64,000 nt of DNA. It comes from Dryas octopetala. Its lineage: Eukaryota; Streptophyta; Magnoliopsida; Rosales; Rosaceae. The notes beneath the pieces are model-generated. The model had not been told where the DNA came from. It saw nothing but the letters and a program-made list of their open reading frames with translations, and did no database searches. Position 1 is the stretch's first letter; each line of letters starts with the position of its first letter. The translations under genes were made by a program, and so were the position numbers. Shown piece after piece: positions 1-12,684 of this stretch. Location of the stretch: assembly GCA_963921425.1 (NCBI GenBank), contig OY992834.1, forward strand, positions 248,001 to 312,000. Direction: 5' to 3'.

Positions 1-767
1 GGTTCATGCCGGATGATGTGACCATGGTTAGTGTCACATCAGCTTGTGGTAGTCTAAGTGACTTAAACTTGGCTCTTCAGTTACATAAATGTGTTTACCA
101 AGCCAAAAACGTAGATAAATCGGATATCTTGATGTTGAATTCGCTTGTAGATATGTATGGGAAATGTGGGAGAATGGACTTGGCTTATAGGGTGTTTTCA
201 AGGATGGAGCAACGAAACGTGTCATCATGGACATCTATGATTGTGGGTTATGCGATGCATGGGCATGTGAATGAAGCACTTGAATGCTTCCGATGCATGA
301 GAGAGGAAAGAGTGAGACCTAACCATGTGACCTTTGTTGGGGTACTCAGTGCGTGTGTTCATGGTGGAACTGTGCAAGAGGGAAGATTTTACTTTGACAT
401 GATGAAGAATACATACAGGATAATGCCCCGCCTGCAGCATTATGGATGCATGGTGGATCTTCTTGGCAGAGCGGGATTGCTTGAGGAGGCAAGGAAAATG
501 GTGGAGGAGATGCCAATGAAGGCAAATTCTGTAGTCTGGGGTTGCCTGATGGGTGCCTGTGAGAAATATGGGAATGTGAAGATGGGGGAGTTGGTGGCTA
601 AGCATTTGCAAGAATTAGAGCCTTGGAATGATGGGGCTTATGTGGTTTTATCTAATATCTATGCCAGTAGAGGTTTATGGAAAGAGGTTGAGAGGGTAAG
701 ATTGATTATGCATCGAATAAGACTTGCTAAGATTCCGGGTTATAGCTTGGCAACAAGTGCACATTAG
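1..767 (+). CDS. PLS-class (E subgroup) pentatricopeptide repeat protein, 3' part only
   Basis: The open frame enters from before the window (frame set by nt 3-5) and ends with a stop at 765-767, giving about 254 C-terminal residues on a single exon, as is usual for PLS-class PPR genes. PPR motifs are visible: a 'NSLVDMYGKCG' helix pair, 'NVSSWTSMIVGYAMHG', 'RPNHVTFVGVLSACVHGG', followed by E-motif signatures 'VVWGCLMGACEKYGN' and 'YVVLSNIYASRGLWKEVERVR'. There is no DYW tail after the E region. Such proteins bind organellar RNA sequence-specifically and usually help C-to-U editing or processing. From memory the sequence is very like Arabidopsis At1g77170, a predicted mitochondrial PPR; that assignment is moderately sure, the class assignment is very sure. 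Targeting cannot be judged because the N-terminus is outside the window. Confidence 0.9.
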   Translation, partial: FMPDDVTMVSVTSACGSLSDLNLALQLHKCVYQAKNVDKSDILMLNSLVDMYGKCGRMDLAYRVFSRMEQRNVSSWTSMIVGYAMHGHVNEALECFRCMREERVRPNHVTFVGVLSACVHGGTVQEGRFYFDMMKNTYRIMPRLQHYGCMVDLLGRAGLLEEARKMVEEMPMKANSVVWGCLMGACEKYGNVKMGELVAKHLQELEPWNDGAYVVLSNIYASRGLWKEVERVRLIMHRIRLAKIPGYSLATSAH

Positions 768-1794
768 ATCCTTGTACCATATCATCATAAACGTGATTGG
801 CATTTTACAAGAATGAGCTAATAAAACAATTGATATTATTTGTGGTAAATGCAATTCTTTTTATGCATCAGTGGCTGCACAATGTTTCCAAAGCGCTGTT
901 GAAGCAACTTCATTTTTTTGGGTCAAGCACATATTGACAGAATTGATTAGAACATGATATTATTAGAATTAATCTTATGATATGATTCTAGATGGATGTG
1001 AGTCCATAAAATTCTGTTACAGGAAAGGGTGAAAAATCTTCTCATAAACGAAAACCATTCACAGCTTTCTACAATCATTTATAGTAAAAATATTTTGATT
1101 CAACACCCAAAGGGAATGTTCTGTACATGTTCCCGACTTGGCCAAGCTGCTTCAGCAATTATTTTTCAACTAAGGTTTTGGTAAGATCACCACAAAGTGG
1201 TATGCCCTAATGAACATGAACTTTTGTACAATCAAGCTGTAATGTCAGCACCAAAGAATTATCAGTGTTGTGATATATGCTTCATCTGTGTTGACGATTT
1301 CCTGGAAGGCTGGAAGCTATTAGTTATCACAATACAGGCATGAGGGATGGGTAATGCCATACTGGTGTTACGACTTCAATATCCATTAATTGGCCATGAT
1401 TTCATGCCAATAGAAACCCTCCGTGTGACATACTTGCCCTTCCAGCATTTGCCGAGCCTCTAATCATTGAACATAAAGCCATTTCACGTTCAACAGATTT
1501 CTTCAGCCACTAATTTCAGGTCTTAAGCAACTGATGAGATTTTTTTCCCACTCAATCAATGGAGGACTAGAAAGACAAGCCTCAACCCACCATCATGCTA
1601 CTGCTAGCATGCAACCTCGTAATGTTTGTTCATCATTCACCTTCTAGATATATATTCAGCATCTCTCAAAAATTCAATTCCTGGTACAACTGAGGTATGC
1701 ACAGTTTGCCATCGGCATGCAATTACTATAGATTATTCTATCCCTCTGCTTTGTCGTCAGTCACACAATGGCCCATCACTAAGTTCTGAAATAT
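768..1794. other. intergenic, convergent gene ends
   Basis: About 1 kb between the stop codons of two convergently transcribed PPR genes. It should hold both 3' UTRs. I see no further coding frame, repeat or RNA gene here. Confidence 0.5.
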
Positions 1795-4700
1795 TTATGG
1801 GGCTTTTAGCTTGGATCCAACTTCCAGGTTCTCCAGAAATGAAATCCCCAAACTACTCATAGAATGCAAAACAGTTTCAGCTTTTAGTTCCTTCCCTACA
1901 GATTTATAAAAATGCACTGCTGCACTCAAAATAAACTTGTCTGTCTCTACAGACTCACTTATCTGTTCAAAAAACTTAATGCCTTCTTCCACATGTCCAT
2001 AGTCCATGTAACCTCTCAGCATAGTCCGATAACATGCCACGTCAGGGTTTAAACCAGCTGCAAGTAGTTCCTCATAAACCCTTTCTGCTTCCCCTATCAA
2101 TCCCATTTTGGCAAAAGCAGAGAGTATGAGGTTAAAATGTGCACAGGAAGGATAGATACCGCTTTCCTTCATAGACTTAATAGTTTCCTCTGCTTCCGAG
2201 TATTTCAGACTCTCTGTGTAAGATCGAACTAGGGATAGGTAGGTGAAGGAGTCAGGTGAGCAACCATCTCGCTGCATGGCTTGGAATAATTCATCCGCTT
2301 CTTGATAAAGTCCTCCAGCAGCATATACATTGATCATTATATTGTAACTGACCTGATTTTCACAGAAAGACAACGGATTACACTTTTATAGTAGAAATGT
2401 ATTATTTTCTGTAGTAAAAAAGTGTTTAGGTGGCCAAAAATAATATAAAACCAATGTTGGCAAGGAGCATAATATATATGATCTCTGCATTTACAAAAAA
2501 AGGGTGGTCCTATGCAGGAGGCTCCTGCCAATGTGGAGTCTGGCGAGGACAAGATGTCCACAGCCATACCCCTGTTTCTACAATTTGAATCCGCATCCAC
2601 CAGGTTTTTTGGGATAGCCATACCGTTCCAGTAAGGTGTGCCCTCATGAATCTGATTATTATATTAAGTAATTAGTATATTTATATCTCTCTTCAACATA
2701 ATCTCACAAGGTTCAGCAATTATGTATACCATCCCAGGTCTTATCCCTTCTTCCCGCATTTTGGTGAATAGCATGGATGCTTCATGCCTTTTGCCTACAA
2801 AACAGACACATTGAAGTTATGGTGATTTCCAAATTACAAGCAATGAAGAAATTTGTTACCTGAAGAGTCTACAAGATATCCACTATAAGGAAATGAAGTA
2901 ACCCTGCCATGCACAGGTATAAATGCAAATGAAATATATTTTTGCTAAATACAGCATTCAGCATTATAAAACAATCCAACTTATTTAGCAATTAGCATAT
3001 TGTCAAGAGTGGCCATATACGAGATACAGCAATGCTTCATAAAATCATAGATGCTCTTTGTTACAATGAACTATGCCAACATAGCAAAATTGATATCATC
3101 CTAATTCAAGTGCGGTGAAATTTTATGTAACAATGTTTAGAATTGTTTTCTCAATGGAGGTGGAATCAGAACAATACCAGCTTTCCCATAGTAGCTAATC
3201 AGATTTGTATATGCCTTCTCATCCAGAGACAAACCCAAGCTGCGAGCTGTATTGAACATCTCTATAGCCCTATCAAGCTTTCGACCCCGTCCATAAACAC
3301 TACAACCATAGTTCACCAATACGAACAGCATTCAATATATCTTTTCATTTTGAAGAGGTTGTGGCGGGTGGGGGGAGGAGAGGCGGTGTTTGAGTTACTT
3401 ATTTTACAAACAGGCAAAAGTCTATCAAGCTATTACCTGATCATGGTGTTATATGTCTGAATTGATGGATCAACCCCCTCAGAAAGCATACACTCATAGA
3501 TACTGGATGCAAAATGCAATCTACCTGCAGCATGAAATTTACCAAGTTATTTCAAGTCTTCTTCTACTCAAGTGTATTCACTAAATAATTGAAGTGGCCC
3601 TTATCAACCTGCTCCCAGCATAGCCTTAATAAAGGTATTGTATGCCACGGTATCGAGGTCCATGTGGTGTTCAAGGCTTTTGCGGATAACATTCTCTGCT
3701 TCTTGATGTTTTCCTGGAGACGAGTTCTTATTATAATCAACATTGGTGCAAAGAGAATTAAGAAATAAAACCATTCATATTTTTCAGTTCACAATGATGG
3801 CTGTGGCTTTGTGAGTGCAATTGAGATATGGTGTTGTATTGGCTTCTGAATAAACGAAAGCTATTTGGGGAAATTAAAAGTTTGGTGAAAAATAATTCTT
3901 TTAATAGGATGGTGACAAGTGATATAACATCTTTATAATTGGTTGCTCTATTATTTGATAATCTATATTCTTTGCTAGTCTGATTAAAATTTCCAAACTC
4001 ATACCGCTATTCGTCATAGCATTGACAACTATGCTTATGCCAACAGCATCCAGATCATGCCCTTCCTCTGTAAGTTGTTTGTAAAGTGAGTATGCCTCCT
4101 GTGGTTTACCACATTTAGCATATGCATCAAGCATTGAGTTACATAGAAACTTTCCAGCTTGAGGAGAATCTGCAAATTCTGCAAATATTTCCTGGGCCTT
4201 TTTCAGCTTGTGTTTCTTCCCATATAAATTAATCAAAGAAGCAACTGTGGCATCATCTACTCTGCGGCCAAGCTTGACCAATTGATTGATAAGAGTTTCT
4301 GCTTTAAATGCATCACCTGCATGAAAATTGATGTCAAGCTTGTTCAGTTTCTTCAGAACCAGGATTAAGAATATTACACAAATTTACACAGACGTGACTT
4401 GCATAAATAAGTGTTATGTTTTGCTGAAAAATTGGTGAAATGTAAGTTCCTTGCCTTCTCTAATAAAGTTCTTAATGAGCTGACTAGCAATTGGCAAGCT
4501 ACCAGAAGTCTCAAGCAATGATGCTAAAACCTTTTCTGTCTTAGTGATATTGCCATCTGCCAGATAGAGACTGAGCACCAATCCAAGGGCCACAGGGTCA
4601 GGCTGGTCAAAGGTCACCAATTTGCCTTCAAGCCGGTCATCTTCCTTGTGTTCACACATAGCCCTACATATTGTTTGACTGAACCTACTACCTTTGAATG

Positions 4701-6499
4701 ATTTACTTGTACCCAACTCTTGGATCAACTGTTGAGTATCTCTAAGCATTCCCTCCTTGCAATATACTCTCATAACTGTCCTGAAAAGCTCCTCGTCAAA
4801 ATCCACCCGGTCTCTTCTTATCTGGGCAATAAAATCCTTGGCCTTTTCCATTAAGTCTAGTCTAACATACAAATTGAGCATATCACTACAAGAGCCTGCA
4901 TCAGGGAGTCCAGTCTTGGATAGAGCCAGAAATGTTACTTCAGCAGAATTCAGATCTTCCTTCATAACATAACACTGCAACAAGACAATATAAGCAAATC
5001 TGGATAACCAAAAATTGCTTCCAGACTTCATCAGTTCAACAACTTCTAAAGCTTTCTCATAATTCCCTGAATTGAGATGGACTTGTGCCATTGATAAATA
5101 CGTTTTCTCATCACTGAGTAGACCCAGCTGCTGCATCTCTTCAAATGCTTTCTGAGCATCCTCATAAAGACCAAGTTTTCCATATATTCTAATGAGCAAA
5201 CCATAGATGACTTCATCTGCCGCAATTTTCTTACTTTCCATTTCTGAAAATAGAGAAAGGGCTTTAGAATAATCCTCCTTCTTGTAATACAATGTGAGAA
5301 GTGAAGCGCAGGTGTAGTTGCTTGGAACTATTCCCCGAGATCGCATGTCTTCATATAGTCTTAGTGCTTGGTCGTAGTTGCCATTTTTGTTGCTTAAACT
5401 GATAAGCATACTATAAGTTGCCTCCTCAGGATCAAATCCAGCATTCTTCAAGTGATTAAAATTCTTGAGAGCCTCCTCATTGAGGCCTTGTTTGACAAGT
5501 GAGGCAATGACTACAGTATAAGTAAATTTATTAGGGATCACTCCTTTATCCACCATCTGCCTCCAAAGCTGTAGGACATTTGGATGGAGTGATTTCTTCT
5601 GCAAGGAGGACAACATGAAATTATAAACTGCAACAGAAAGTGTAATCCTTCTTTGTTCGACCGCGGAATAAAAGGCGAGCATAGCCTTGTGACGTCCCCA
5701 TCTGGCATATGTACAGAGCATGGTACCACAAGCAACTTCATCAGGTTCGCATCCAGCTTCGAGCATCTCCAAGAAGGTCTGCTCAGCCAGCTTGATCATC
5801 CCAACTTGGCCATATGTGCGCAAAACGATTGTGTAGACAATAACATTTGGGCGGTAGCTTAACTGTTTAAGCACAAGGTGTATCATTACGCTACACAGTA
5901 TTAATACCCATAGTAAGGAAGAAAGCAACACAATTGGAAAGGAGTAAAAGCTAGGCAACCTGCAATTTCATCCAAGAAAATAAGTCCCTGACTTGCCTCC
6001 AGCCCTTCTGCTCCTTGAGCACGACACACATTTCTCTGAAGCTGAGCTTGCCAACAAAGGATGCCATGACGGTTCTGATGTCGTAGCCTCCCTCAGGCTT
6101 CTCGGAGAGAGCCCTCACTTTCTTAATGGCGGCGACGACGTGGCGTCCGTAGAGGTGGCCGTTCCTGTCATCTTGCAAATAGCGGACCATCTGCTCGGGG
6201 GTCCTCTTAATCCACTTAGGGGTGTGGGCGCGGGGGCCCTGGTTCCTGCGCAAGGCGCTGAGGTAGTGGGCCTTGGCCTTGATTATGCGGCGGGCGTTGT
6301 CGTCGGAGAGAGGCTTCTTGGGGTTCTTGGACTTGGGCTTGGGCCTGTCGGGGTTGCCGTCGCTCAGAGACCAGGGGTCTGGGGTCGCGGAGGACCGGAT
6401 GCGGATGTGGATGTGGATGGGCCTCTTTGAGGTGGTGTGGGAAGGGAGCAGGGGACGTGGAGTGGTAGTGCACAGGAAGGAGGAGTTGAGTGACTCCAT
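1795..6499 (-). CDS. EMB976: P-class pentatricopeptide repeat protein, At5g27270/EMB976-like, putative chloroplast RNA-binding protein
   Basis: Eight exons: 6499-5960, 5862-4455, 4316-4005, 3713-3609, 3524-3437, 3299-3178, 2794-2730, 2352-1795. All phases close, giving 1,065 codons, near the length I recall for Arabidopsis At5g27270 (embryo-defective 976, about 1,040 aa). The N-terminus is Ser/Thr/Pro/Arg-rich with almost no acidic residues, as expected of a plastid transit peptide. Then comes a conserved 'MASFVGKLSFREMCVVLKEQ' region and about 20 P-type PPR repeats (for example 'VYTIVLRTYGQVG', 'TYSMLISLSNKNG'). P-class proteins bind organellar RNA and support processing, stability or splicing. 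Intron 2 has a GC donor (GAAG/gcaagg) at 4455/4454; using it is required to keep the frame. Start chosen as the first Met of the transit peptide. The frame is unbroken across 3.2 kb of exon, an argument against a generally poor assembly here. The RNA target is unknown. Confidence 0.93.
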
Positions 6500-7361
6500 T
6501 TCACTTTAGTACTTTACCAATTCCCAATTCCCACCACCACCACCAGACAAGTGCCTGCTGCTGCTGGAGACTGGACTTAGTTACTACTTTGTAGTCACTC
6601 CCAGAAGAAGCAAAACCACCGTTTAGTGTTCTTATACTGTAGAGACGCGGATAACATCGGCTAGTAATATCATTACTCCTTTGTTTCTCTCTTTCGTTAT
6701 ATGACCAGTTGACTACCTACCTGAACCTCTTTAAGGGTTCATCTAAGACACTTCTTAAGGGACAACACGTTTAATGAATTATAAATTATAAATGTTATAA
6801 TTTGTAGCAAATCCAACCATTTAATGTGTGGTGTTTCACTTGTTCCTCATTTAAGTCCCTTGGATGTGAAGATTCCTACTTATTAACAAACCTCGACCAT
6901 AAAAGGACATGTCCGTAATATGCAATGTGCTCGTGGGTGAAACATGTTTTGTGAAACAAGATTATACATACTACCAACCAACGCTGATAACTTATAAGTT
7001 CATAATACAGAATCTGTCGAATTAATTCTATCATTCTATTTGTAGTTGGACAATCCTCTACAGATTACATATCACTTTGACTTCTAGTACAATGCTGGCC
7101 TAAAAGCAGTTAACAAAAATAAACAAAAAACAAAAAGAATGGAAGATTACAATAGCACATAATGGGCATGCAAAGAGCCAACCCTCCAAAGTATCAAAGC
7201 AATTAAGACTCATCTGCTAATAACCTAAACTACATCCAACTTAGCACGAAATCTAACGAGGATAATTACGAGGGACCTATTCACTTCCGGAAAACCACTC
7301 CACAATATACAGGTGCTCATATTGTTGCCCATGGCCCGATAATTAAGCTTCAAATTGCTTA
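6500..7361. other. intergenic: promoter side of the EMB976-like gene and 3' flank of the DP gene
   Basis: About 860 bp. The right part should include the DP 3' UTR and the left part the promoter/5' UTR of the PPR gene. A CCA-rich stretch (6527-6545) sits just upstream of the PPR start. No coding frame or repeat structure recognised. Confidence 0.5.
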
Positions 7362-10300
7362 TCAATGCTCATGCTTGACACGTGCTTTTAGTATTCCGGG
7401 AATAGGTGGCGAGGTGGGAGGCCTAACAGGTGTGCTTGTCATTGTGGGAACAGGAATCTGCGGCTGATACATGCCTGACATGCTAGAACCTTCGCCTCCA
7501 TCTGCAGTAAAATTTTGTGTCACATCATCACCCTGCGGCCTTTCACAAAATTTCATTGCCTTCAAAACATAATTATCATCATGGAGCTCAAATGGGGTGC
7601 TGCAAAAAGAAGACCAACCAAAATCAAAAGATCAGAAAAGATTGATTAAAGAAATCACGACTCAAAAAACTTCTTAGTAAGTTATTACGCAGTGTTGATC
7701 CCATTAACATCACTTTGGACTGAAGTACCATAATACTGGTGGCAACTATCTCTACATGTGCCCCCAGCAGAAAATGGTATATAGATGTTACCACCAACTA
7801 TCATGTCACTCTGTCTGAGATAATATGAGAACAAGCTCAGAGGGCTTCCTTACCTATTGAAGTCAAAATGCACCAGCTGCATATCTTTCTGATATTTCCA
7901 CCTCAACAGTTGCATGAGGGCGAGTCTATCCACATGTCATGGGTTAAAAAAGAAAATAAGAAAATAAGAGGCATGAAAAGGCAACTAGACCATCTAGGGG
8001 TCACTTCACATATCTCCAGGAAAAAGTTTTAACAAGGAAAAAGAAAAAGAAAAAAATACTGATACAACCTTCTAAACATCTAGGAAAATAAGGGTACATT
8101 CAATTTCCCAGGTATTAGTTTGATAACTGGAGTTGTGAAAGAAAACATACATCCAATTTCCCAAGAATCTGAAAACAATAAACTTACCAAAAAGGAGTTC
8201 TGAAAGAAATTTAGTCAAGTAAAGCTGATCATATGCTTGTTATTATACACAAACAGGTACCGGAAAAAAAAATTATATAGAAAGGGGTAGAAATGCAGCT
8301 GTTATAGTTTGTACATAATAAAAAAATTAAGCCTAACTCATATCAAGAAGGTATACATGTCTCGTATCACGAATCACACATAATTTATATCAAGTCAAGC
8401 TAAGTAACAAGTGTCACCAGGCACCAAACAAATCATACCAAGACTTCAAATAAAAACCATGGTGTTTTTATGCATCATAAAATGTATTGTATTTCTAATC
8501 TATTTCTCAGAATGCATAAAGTCATTATACAAGGGAGACATTGAGAAGAAAACTTACCTGCACAAGAATAAAAGGTAAAGACACACCCCCACTAGGAGCA
8601 TCCCCAGAGCAGTATAATTGCTCATTGCGTTGTATCAGGTTTTGAAGACCTACATACTGATAAAAGAGATAAGAAGTTAGTACGTCCAGACACTGATCAT
8701 GAACATGATTGAGTAATGGTATCATGCTCGGATATTTTTCCCTTGAGCTAATATCAGTTTAATAATAATAATAAATAATTATAGTCCTCAACCAAGCACA
8801 TGCAAAAACCTAAACTGAGAAAAAAGTTATGAAGCATGAAATAATAGACAATAGCCATTCATACTTGTTCCTCCAGTTCTTGCAGATACAAAGCTTTCTT
8901 TTCAATCCTAGTCCTCAGTCCCATACGCTCAGTCTGCATTTAATACATGTAACCAGTCATGCAAGCTCAAATTTGATCTAGGACAGTCAACAGTAACCAT
9001 CCACTTGATACACAAGACATAAAATATAGACTGCAATCAGACCTTCAATTCTTCAATATCACTCAGGCTTGTACGAGGTAGACCCTTCCATTGTATTTCT
9101 TTTTTATCCTTGGATATAATATCCATTGGCATTAGAACATTCAGGGCATCATATACCCTTCGCCTGATGTTTTTCTCATCATATTTTTGCTGCCAAATAA
9201 AAATACAACCCAGAGAAAATGGATTACATAAGCAAGTTCCATTCCACTTTAGCCAAGAAGATTGCAGATAGAAATGCACAGATGGAAAACAGGTTTATTG
9301 GCCTGGTTATCGAACCTGATCAGGGACGTAACACCATTGCTAGGGTCAGCAAACTCTGCTACAAGTTCATCTGCAACCTGGAAAGTACTTTAAACTCTTA
9401 GATTTAAGACTATGTTTAAAAGAACATTGGTAGACTATCGACACTGCAATAAGAAAAGAGTAATAAATGTGAATCTTGGAAAACATTGTTTTGTGATCTG
9501 TTACATTTAAACCACATTGCAACACTCTTAGTGTCAACCCCATAAGTGCTGCCTAATGAGTCCCCTTGCTCCACCAAATTTCTCACCATAATCCCAAAAC
9601 AGGCATTTGATGAATTACCTTCTCCCACAAAAACAGCATGATAAGTAGTTATTCACTTTAAATGATGGTGACACTTAAAAGTGAGCTGTGACGTTATACC
9701 GCCCTCCATAGCAACAAGTCATGCCTTATGCCTTTGAACTCAAGGACTTCAAAATACCGCTCAAAAAGGATGCTGTCACATTTATAACTATGGAGAAAGG
9801 ACCACCTCAGCAATTAGCGGAGTAACACTAAAAGCAGTGGCCCGTGATTACCCTTCTTTACTACCAAATGTAACATATCATATGGTCACTCAATGACTAC
9901 AATTGAAATTTGTTCCTTACTGCATGCCTAGATCAACCTACTCAGAAACCTTTAAATCAAGATACAGATGAACTTAATTAATTATCAAGATGAACAAGAT
10001 GTTTCTAACTTCTAAGTAGTATAAAAGAAACGAATTGTCAAATACCAAGGAAATCCAGCTTTAGTATGCACACATCCACATACAAACAACAAACATTGAG
10101 GGCAAACAAATGCACCCTGATATAATAAATAGTTATAGAAAGGAGTAACTGCCTCATAAGATAAACATTAGAACTTGGAATAACATCAATAAAAAAATAA
10201 TAATAAAAATGATTTCAAGAAAGCACCTAACCTCATTATAAGTGGTTCTTCCCTTGCTCTCCACTTTCTCGCACACTGAACACAAAACAACAAAAAATCA

Positions 10301-11203
10301 ACATAAAATCAGAGAGTAAGTAAAGGTGTGAACTAAACTACAACAATGTTCACACAAGCCAGAAGATAAGTAAGTTGAGCATGTAAAAACTAAAGGTTGA
10401 GTGTCTCGGAATCCATATATTGAATGCAATGTTCACTTAAACACAATTCATAAATTGTTAGGATAAACCACCTTTTTGGAAGGCAAAATGCAATGTAAAT
10501 GGAAATAAGACAGACAGCAATCAATCAAATACCTTTCATGCTAAATTGGCGCAGTCCTCTACCACTCTTATCGCCTCCTACAGCCCATTGCCCTCTCTTC
10601 TTCTTCTTGCTACTGTTTAAAGATTAAACCAACAATCATAAGTGTAGACAATTACGAATAAAAAGGTTCAGTGAAACCATAATTTAGTATCATAAAGTAG
10701 AGTGTTAACGGTTAACTCAATATATTGGTGAGTAAGACAGAGTAAGAACGTTCAAATCAAACAATGTGGATACATATTAGGTGCATATAGATATGCATAT
10801 AAACAGAGGACTCAAATCAAGAATTTTCACATCACCCATCTATAGATATAACCCAAATTGTCACAAACAAGAAAAACTAATTTTATGTGGAAATAATACA
10901 TGGGTGAATTTGTTTCCGTGCCCTAAGCCCTGAAGCAGAAGAAAGCGAAAATCAAAAGCAGCAAAAGCTAAAGAAGGGAATTAGGGAAGAAAGGACTTAC
11001 GCAACGGCGCCTTGGGAGCCAGCATCATCGCCATGAATGTCGGGATGGTTCAATCTGAGAAAATTGTTGTCGCCGGCGGGTGTGGCCATGGTCTGCTCAC
11101 TGCGGCTAGAGGGCTACCCCACGCTGCCGCTCATCGACACCGACTGACCGGGCACGTCGTCCTCCTCCTCTCCTCGGCTTAGTTGCTGGGACCTTGTCCC
11201 CAT
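7362..11203 (-). pseudogene. DPB: E2F dimerisation partner (DP) gene, DPB-like, with reading frame broken three times
   Basis: DP proteins pair with E2F factors to bind cell-cycle promoters. Exons: 11203/11089-11001, 10612-10533, 10275-10232, 9377-9316, 9189-9043, 8933-8865, 8656-8558, 7925-7854, 7599-7362; all splice sites are intact. The winged-helix DNA-binding part ('GRGLRQFSMK', 'VCEKVESKGRTTYNE', '[17 protein letters not shown]') and dimerisation part ('YVGLQNLIQRNEQLY', 'LPFILVQ', 'TPFELHDDNYVL') are clear. Three lesions relative to the family: (1) a TAG (11116-11114) inside the conserved N-terminal SGSVG-PSSRSEQT block, where a Ser codon is expected; a downstream ATG at 11089 could restart translation; (2) exon 4 is one base short (GGG run at 9323-9325), throwing exon 5 out of frame; (3) exon 8 is one base long (TTT run at 7886-7888). 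Lesions 2 and 3 do not compensate locally. It may be a recently dying duplicate, or lesions 2 and 3 could be homopolymer sequencing errors; neighbouring genes are clean. Confidence 0.7.
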
Positions 11204-11931
11204 CAATCCTAAATCTTGCTTCAAATTCTCCTCAACTTGATTCTCGTTGGAAATCACAATTCACAATTCGCCTGCTTGATTCTTCAACCTCTTACAAGTT
11301 TACAGCAACACAAACAAAGTGAATTCAATCAGTCCCAGTCCTTAGATACCTTCTAGGCTCCCCAAACTTCCAAACCGCATGCCCGACTAGTATAAATATT
11401 TTTCCTTTTCCCCCCCTATTATTTAACAATTATTTTTTTATTATTAAAAATTAAAAATTAAAAAAGGTTGAAAATTCAATAGAAAATTAGGATTAAATAC
11501 CTAATTCTAATAATCTTTTAGAAAAGCAGTAAGACCCAATAGTTTTTTAGATGAGCTACTAACTTTCATAAAACCTTTTAGATTAGGTACCAAAACTACT
11601 TTTCAGCATGACCTGTTTCTTTTGGGCTTCTTTTATTTTCCTTTTTTGTCCTTGGCCCATATATGGCTTCATTTCAGCTGCTAATCATATTTGAGCGTGG
11701 AAATTAACAAACGAATCCCTAAACCCAAATGACGCAAACAAAACAATCCTCTTGACGATTTGCTTCAATTTCTTGGCAATCTGCATCAATTTTGTCTGGT
11801 TTCTCAACAATTCTTTCAATTTCTGGTAATATGCTTATGTTTCTTTGAATTTCTTAGCCAATTATAGTTTTTTTTCCAATTCCTGCAAATTTTCTCGTTA
11901 TCCAAACAACACTCCAAGACAAATCTGTATT

Positions 11932-11934
<3 letters not shown>

Positions 11935-11977
<43 letters not shown>
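11935..11977. repeat. (CT)n microsatellite
   Basis: About 21 uninterrupted CT dinucleotides, inside the putative transposon at 11.46-13.81 kb. Confidence 0.95.
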
Positions 11978-11980
<3 letters not shown>

Positions 11981-12530
11981 AGCGCACCGTTTGGAGGTCC
12001 AATTGCGTCAAACCTCAGTGCCGCAGGAGGAGCCTAGCCTAACAACAGTGAACGACAAATAGCGTCGGCGAAGCACTTCGTGCTCAAGTTCAGTAACCCT
12101 AATCTTCGTGCTTCAAGTTTTGTATATTGTTTAATTTTGGAGTTTAGGCTCGGCTATGTTTTTGCTTTTTCTTTTTTTGTATTTGATTTGATTTTTATTT
12201 CTCATTATGTATGTGATTGTTCCGTTGTTGTGGTTTCTACATTTGAGTTTTAATTATTTTGAAATTGTGGAGCTCAGTCACAGCTTCTATTCATGAAATT
12301 GTGGAGCTTAGTCACAGCTTCTTACCTAATATTAATTGGGTCATGTAGTTGGAAATTTTTTTCATTTTGAGAATGTTTGGTGCAATTTTATTTACGGTGA
12401 CATTTGTTTCAAGTGAGCCAATGCCTCCTGAGTTCTCACGTGCTATTAAATTTGGAAATGCCACTTACAATCTTTACAGTCATAGCATTCTTCATTTAGG
12501 CTTGAAGTTCATAACTAGTTTGATATTGGT

Positions 12531-12619
12531 CACAATTTCAGATTTTGTTAATTGGTTGTTATATGAGTTTTGGGGGTGGTTTAGGTGCACTATCTATAGT
12601 TTTCATGTTGGACTTTAGG
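12531..12619. repeat. dispersed direct repeat, copy 1 (copy 2 at 13109-13197)
   Basis: Two stretches of about 89 bp, 578 bp apart, share the core 'TTTTGTTAATTGGTTG' followed by 'TATGA.TTTTGGGGGTG.TTTAGGTGCA'. Identity is around 85% by eye. It is a direct duplication inside the element, on either side of part of the AGTCACAACT motif cluster. Confidence 0.8.
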
Positions 12620-12684
12620 GTCTATCTTTTGGGAGTCTAAACTTATCTCTTTCCATATCTGTCACACTTTAGATTTAGTTATGA

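Noticed and set aside
225-611. 128-codon open frame on the minus strand
   Set aside because: It is antisense to PPR coding sequence; high conservation of the sense frame explains the open antisense frame.
5993-6430. 145-codon open frame on the plus strand
   Set aside because: Antisense to exon 1 of the EMB976-like gene; GC-rich transit-peptide region opens all frames.
11845-12042. 65-codon frame with a poly-Ser-Leu run
   Set aside because: It is the translation of a CT microsatellite within the putative transposon.
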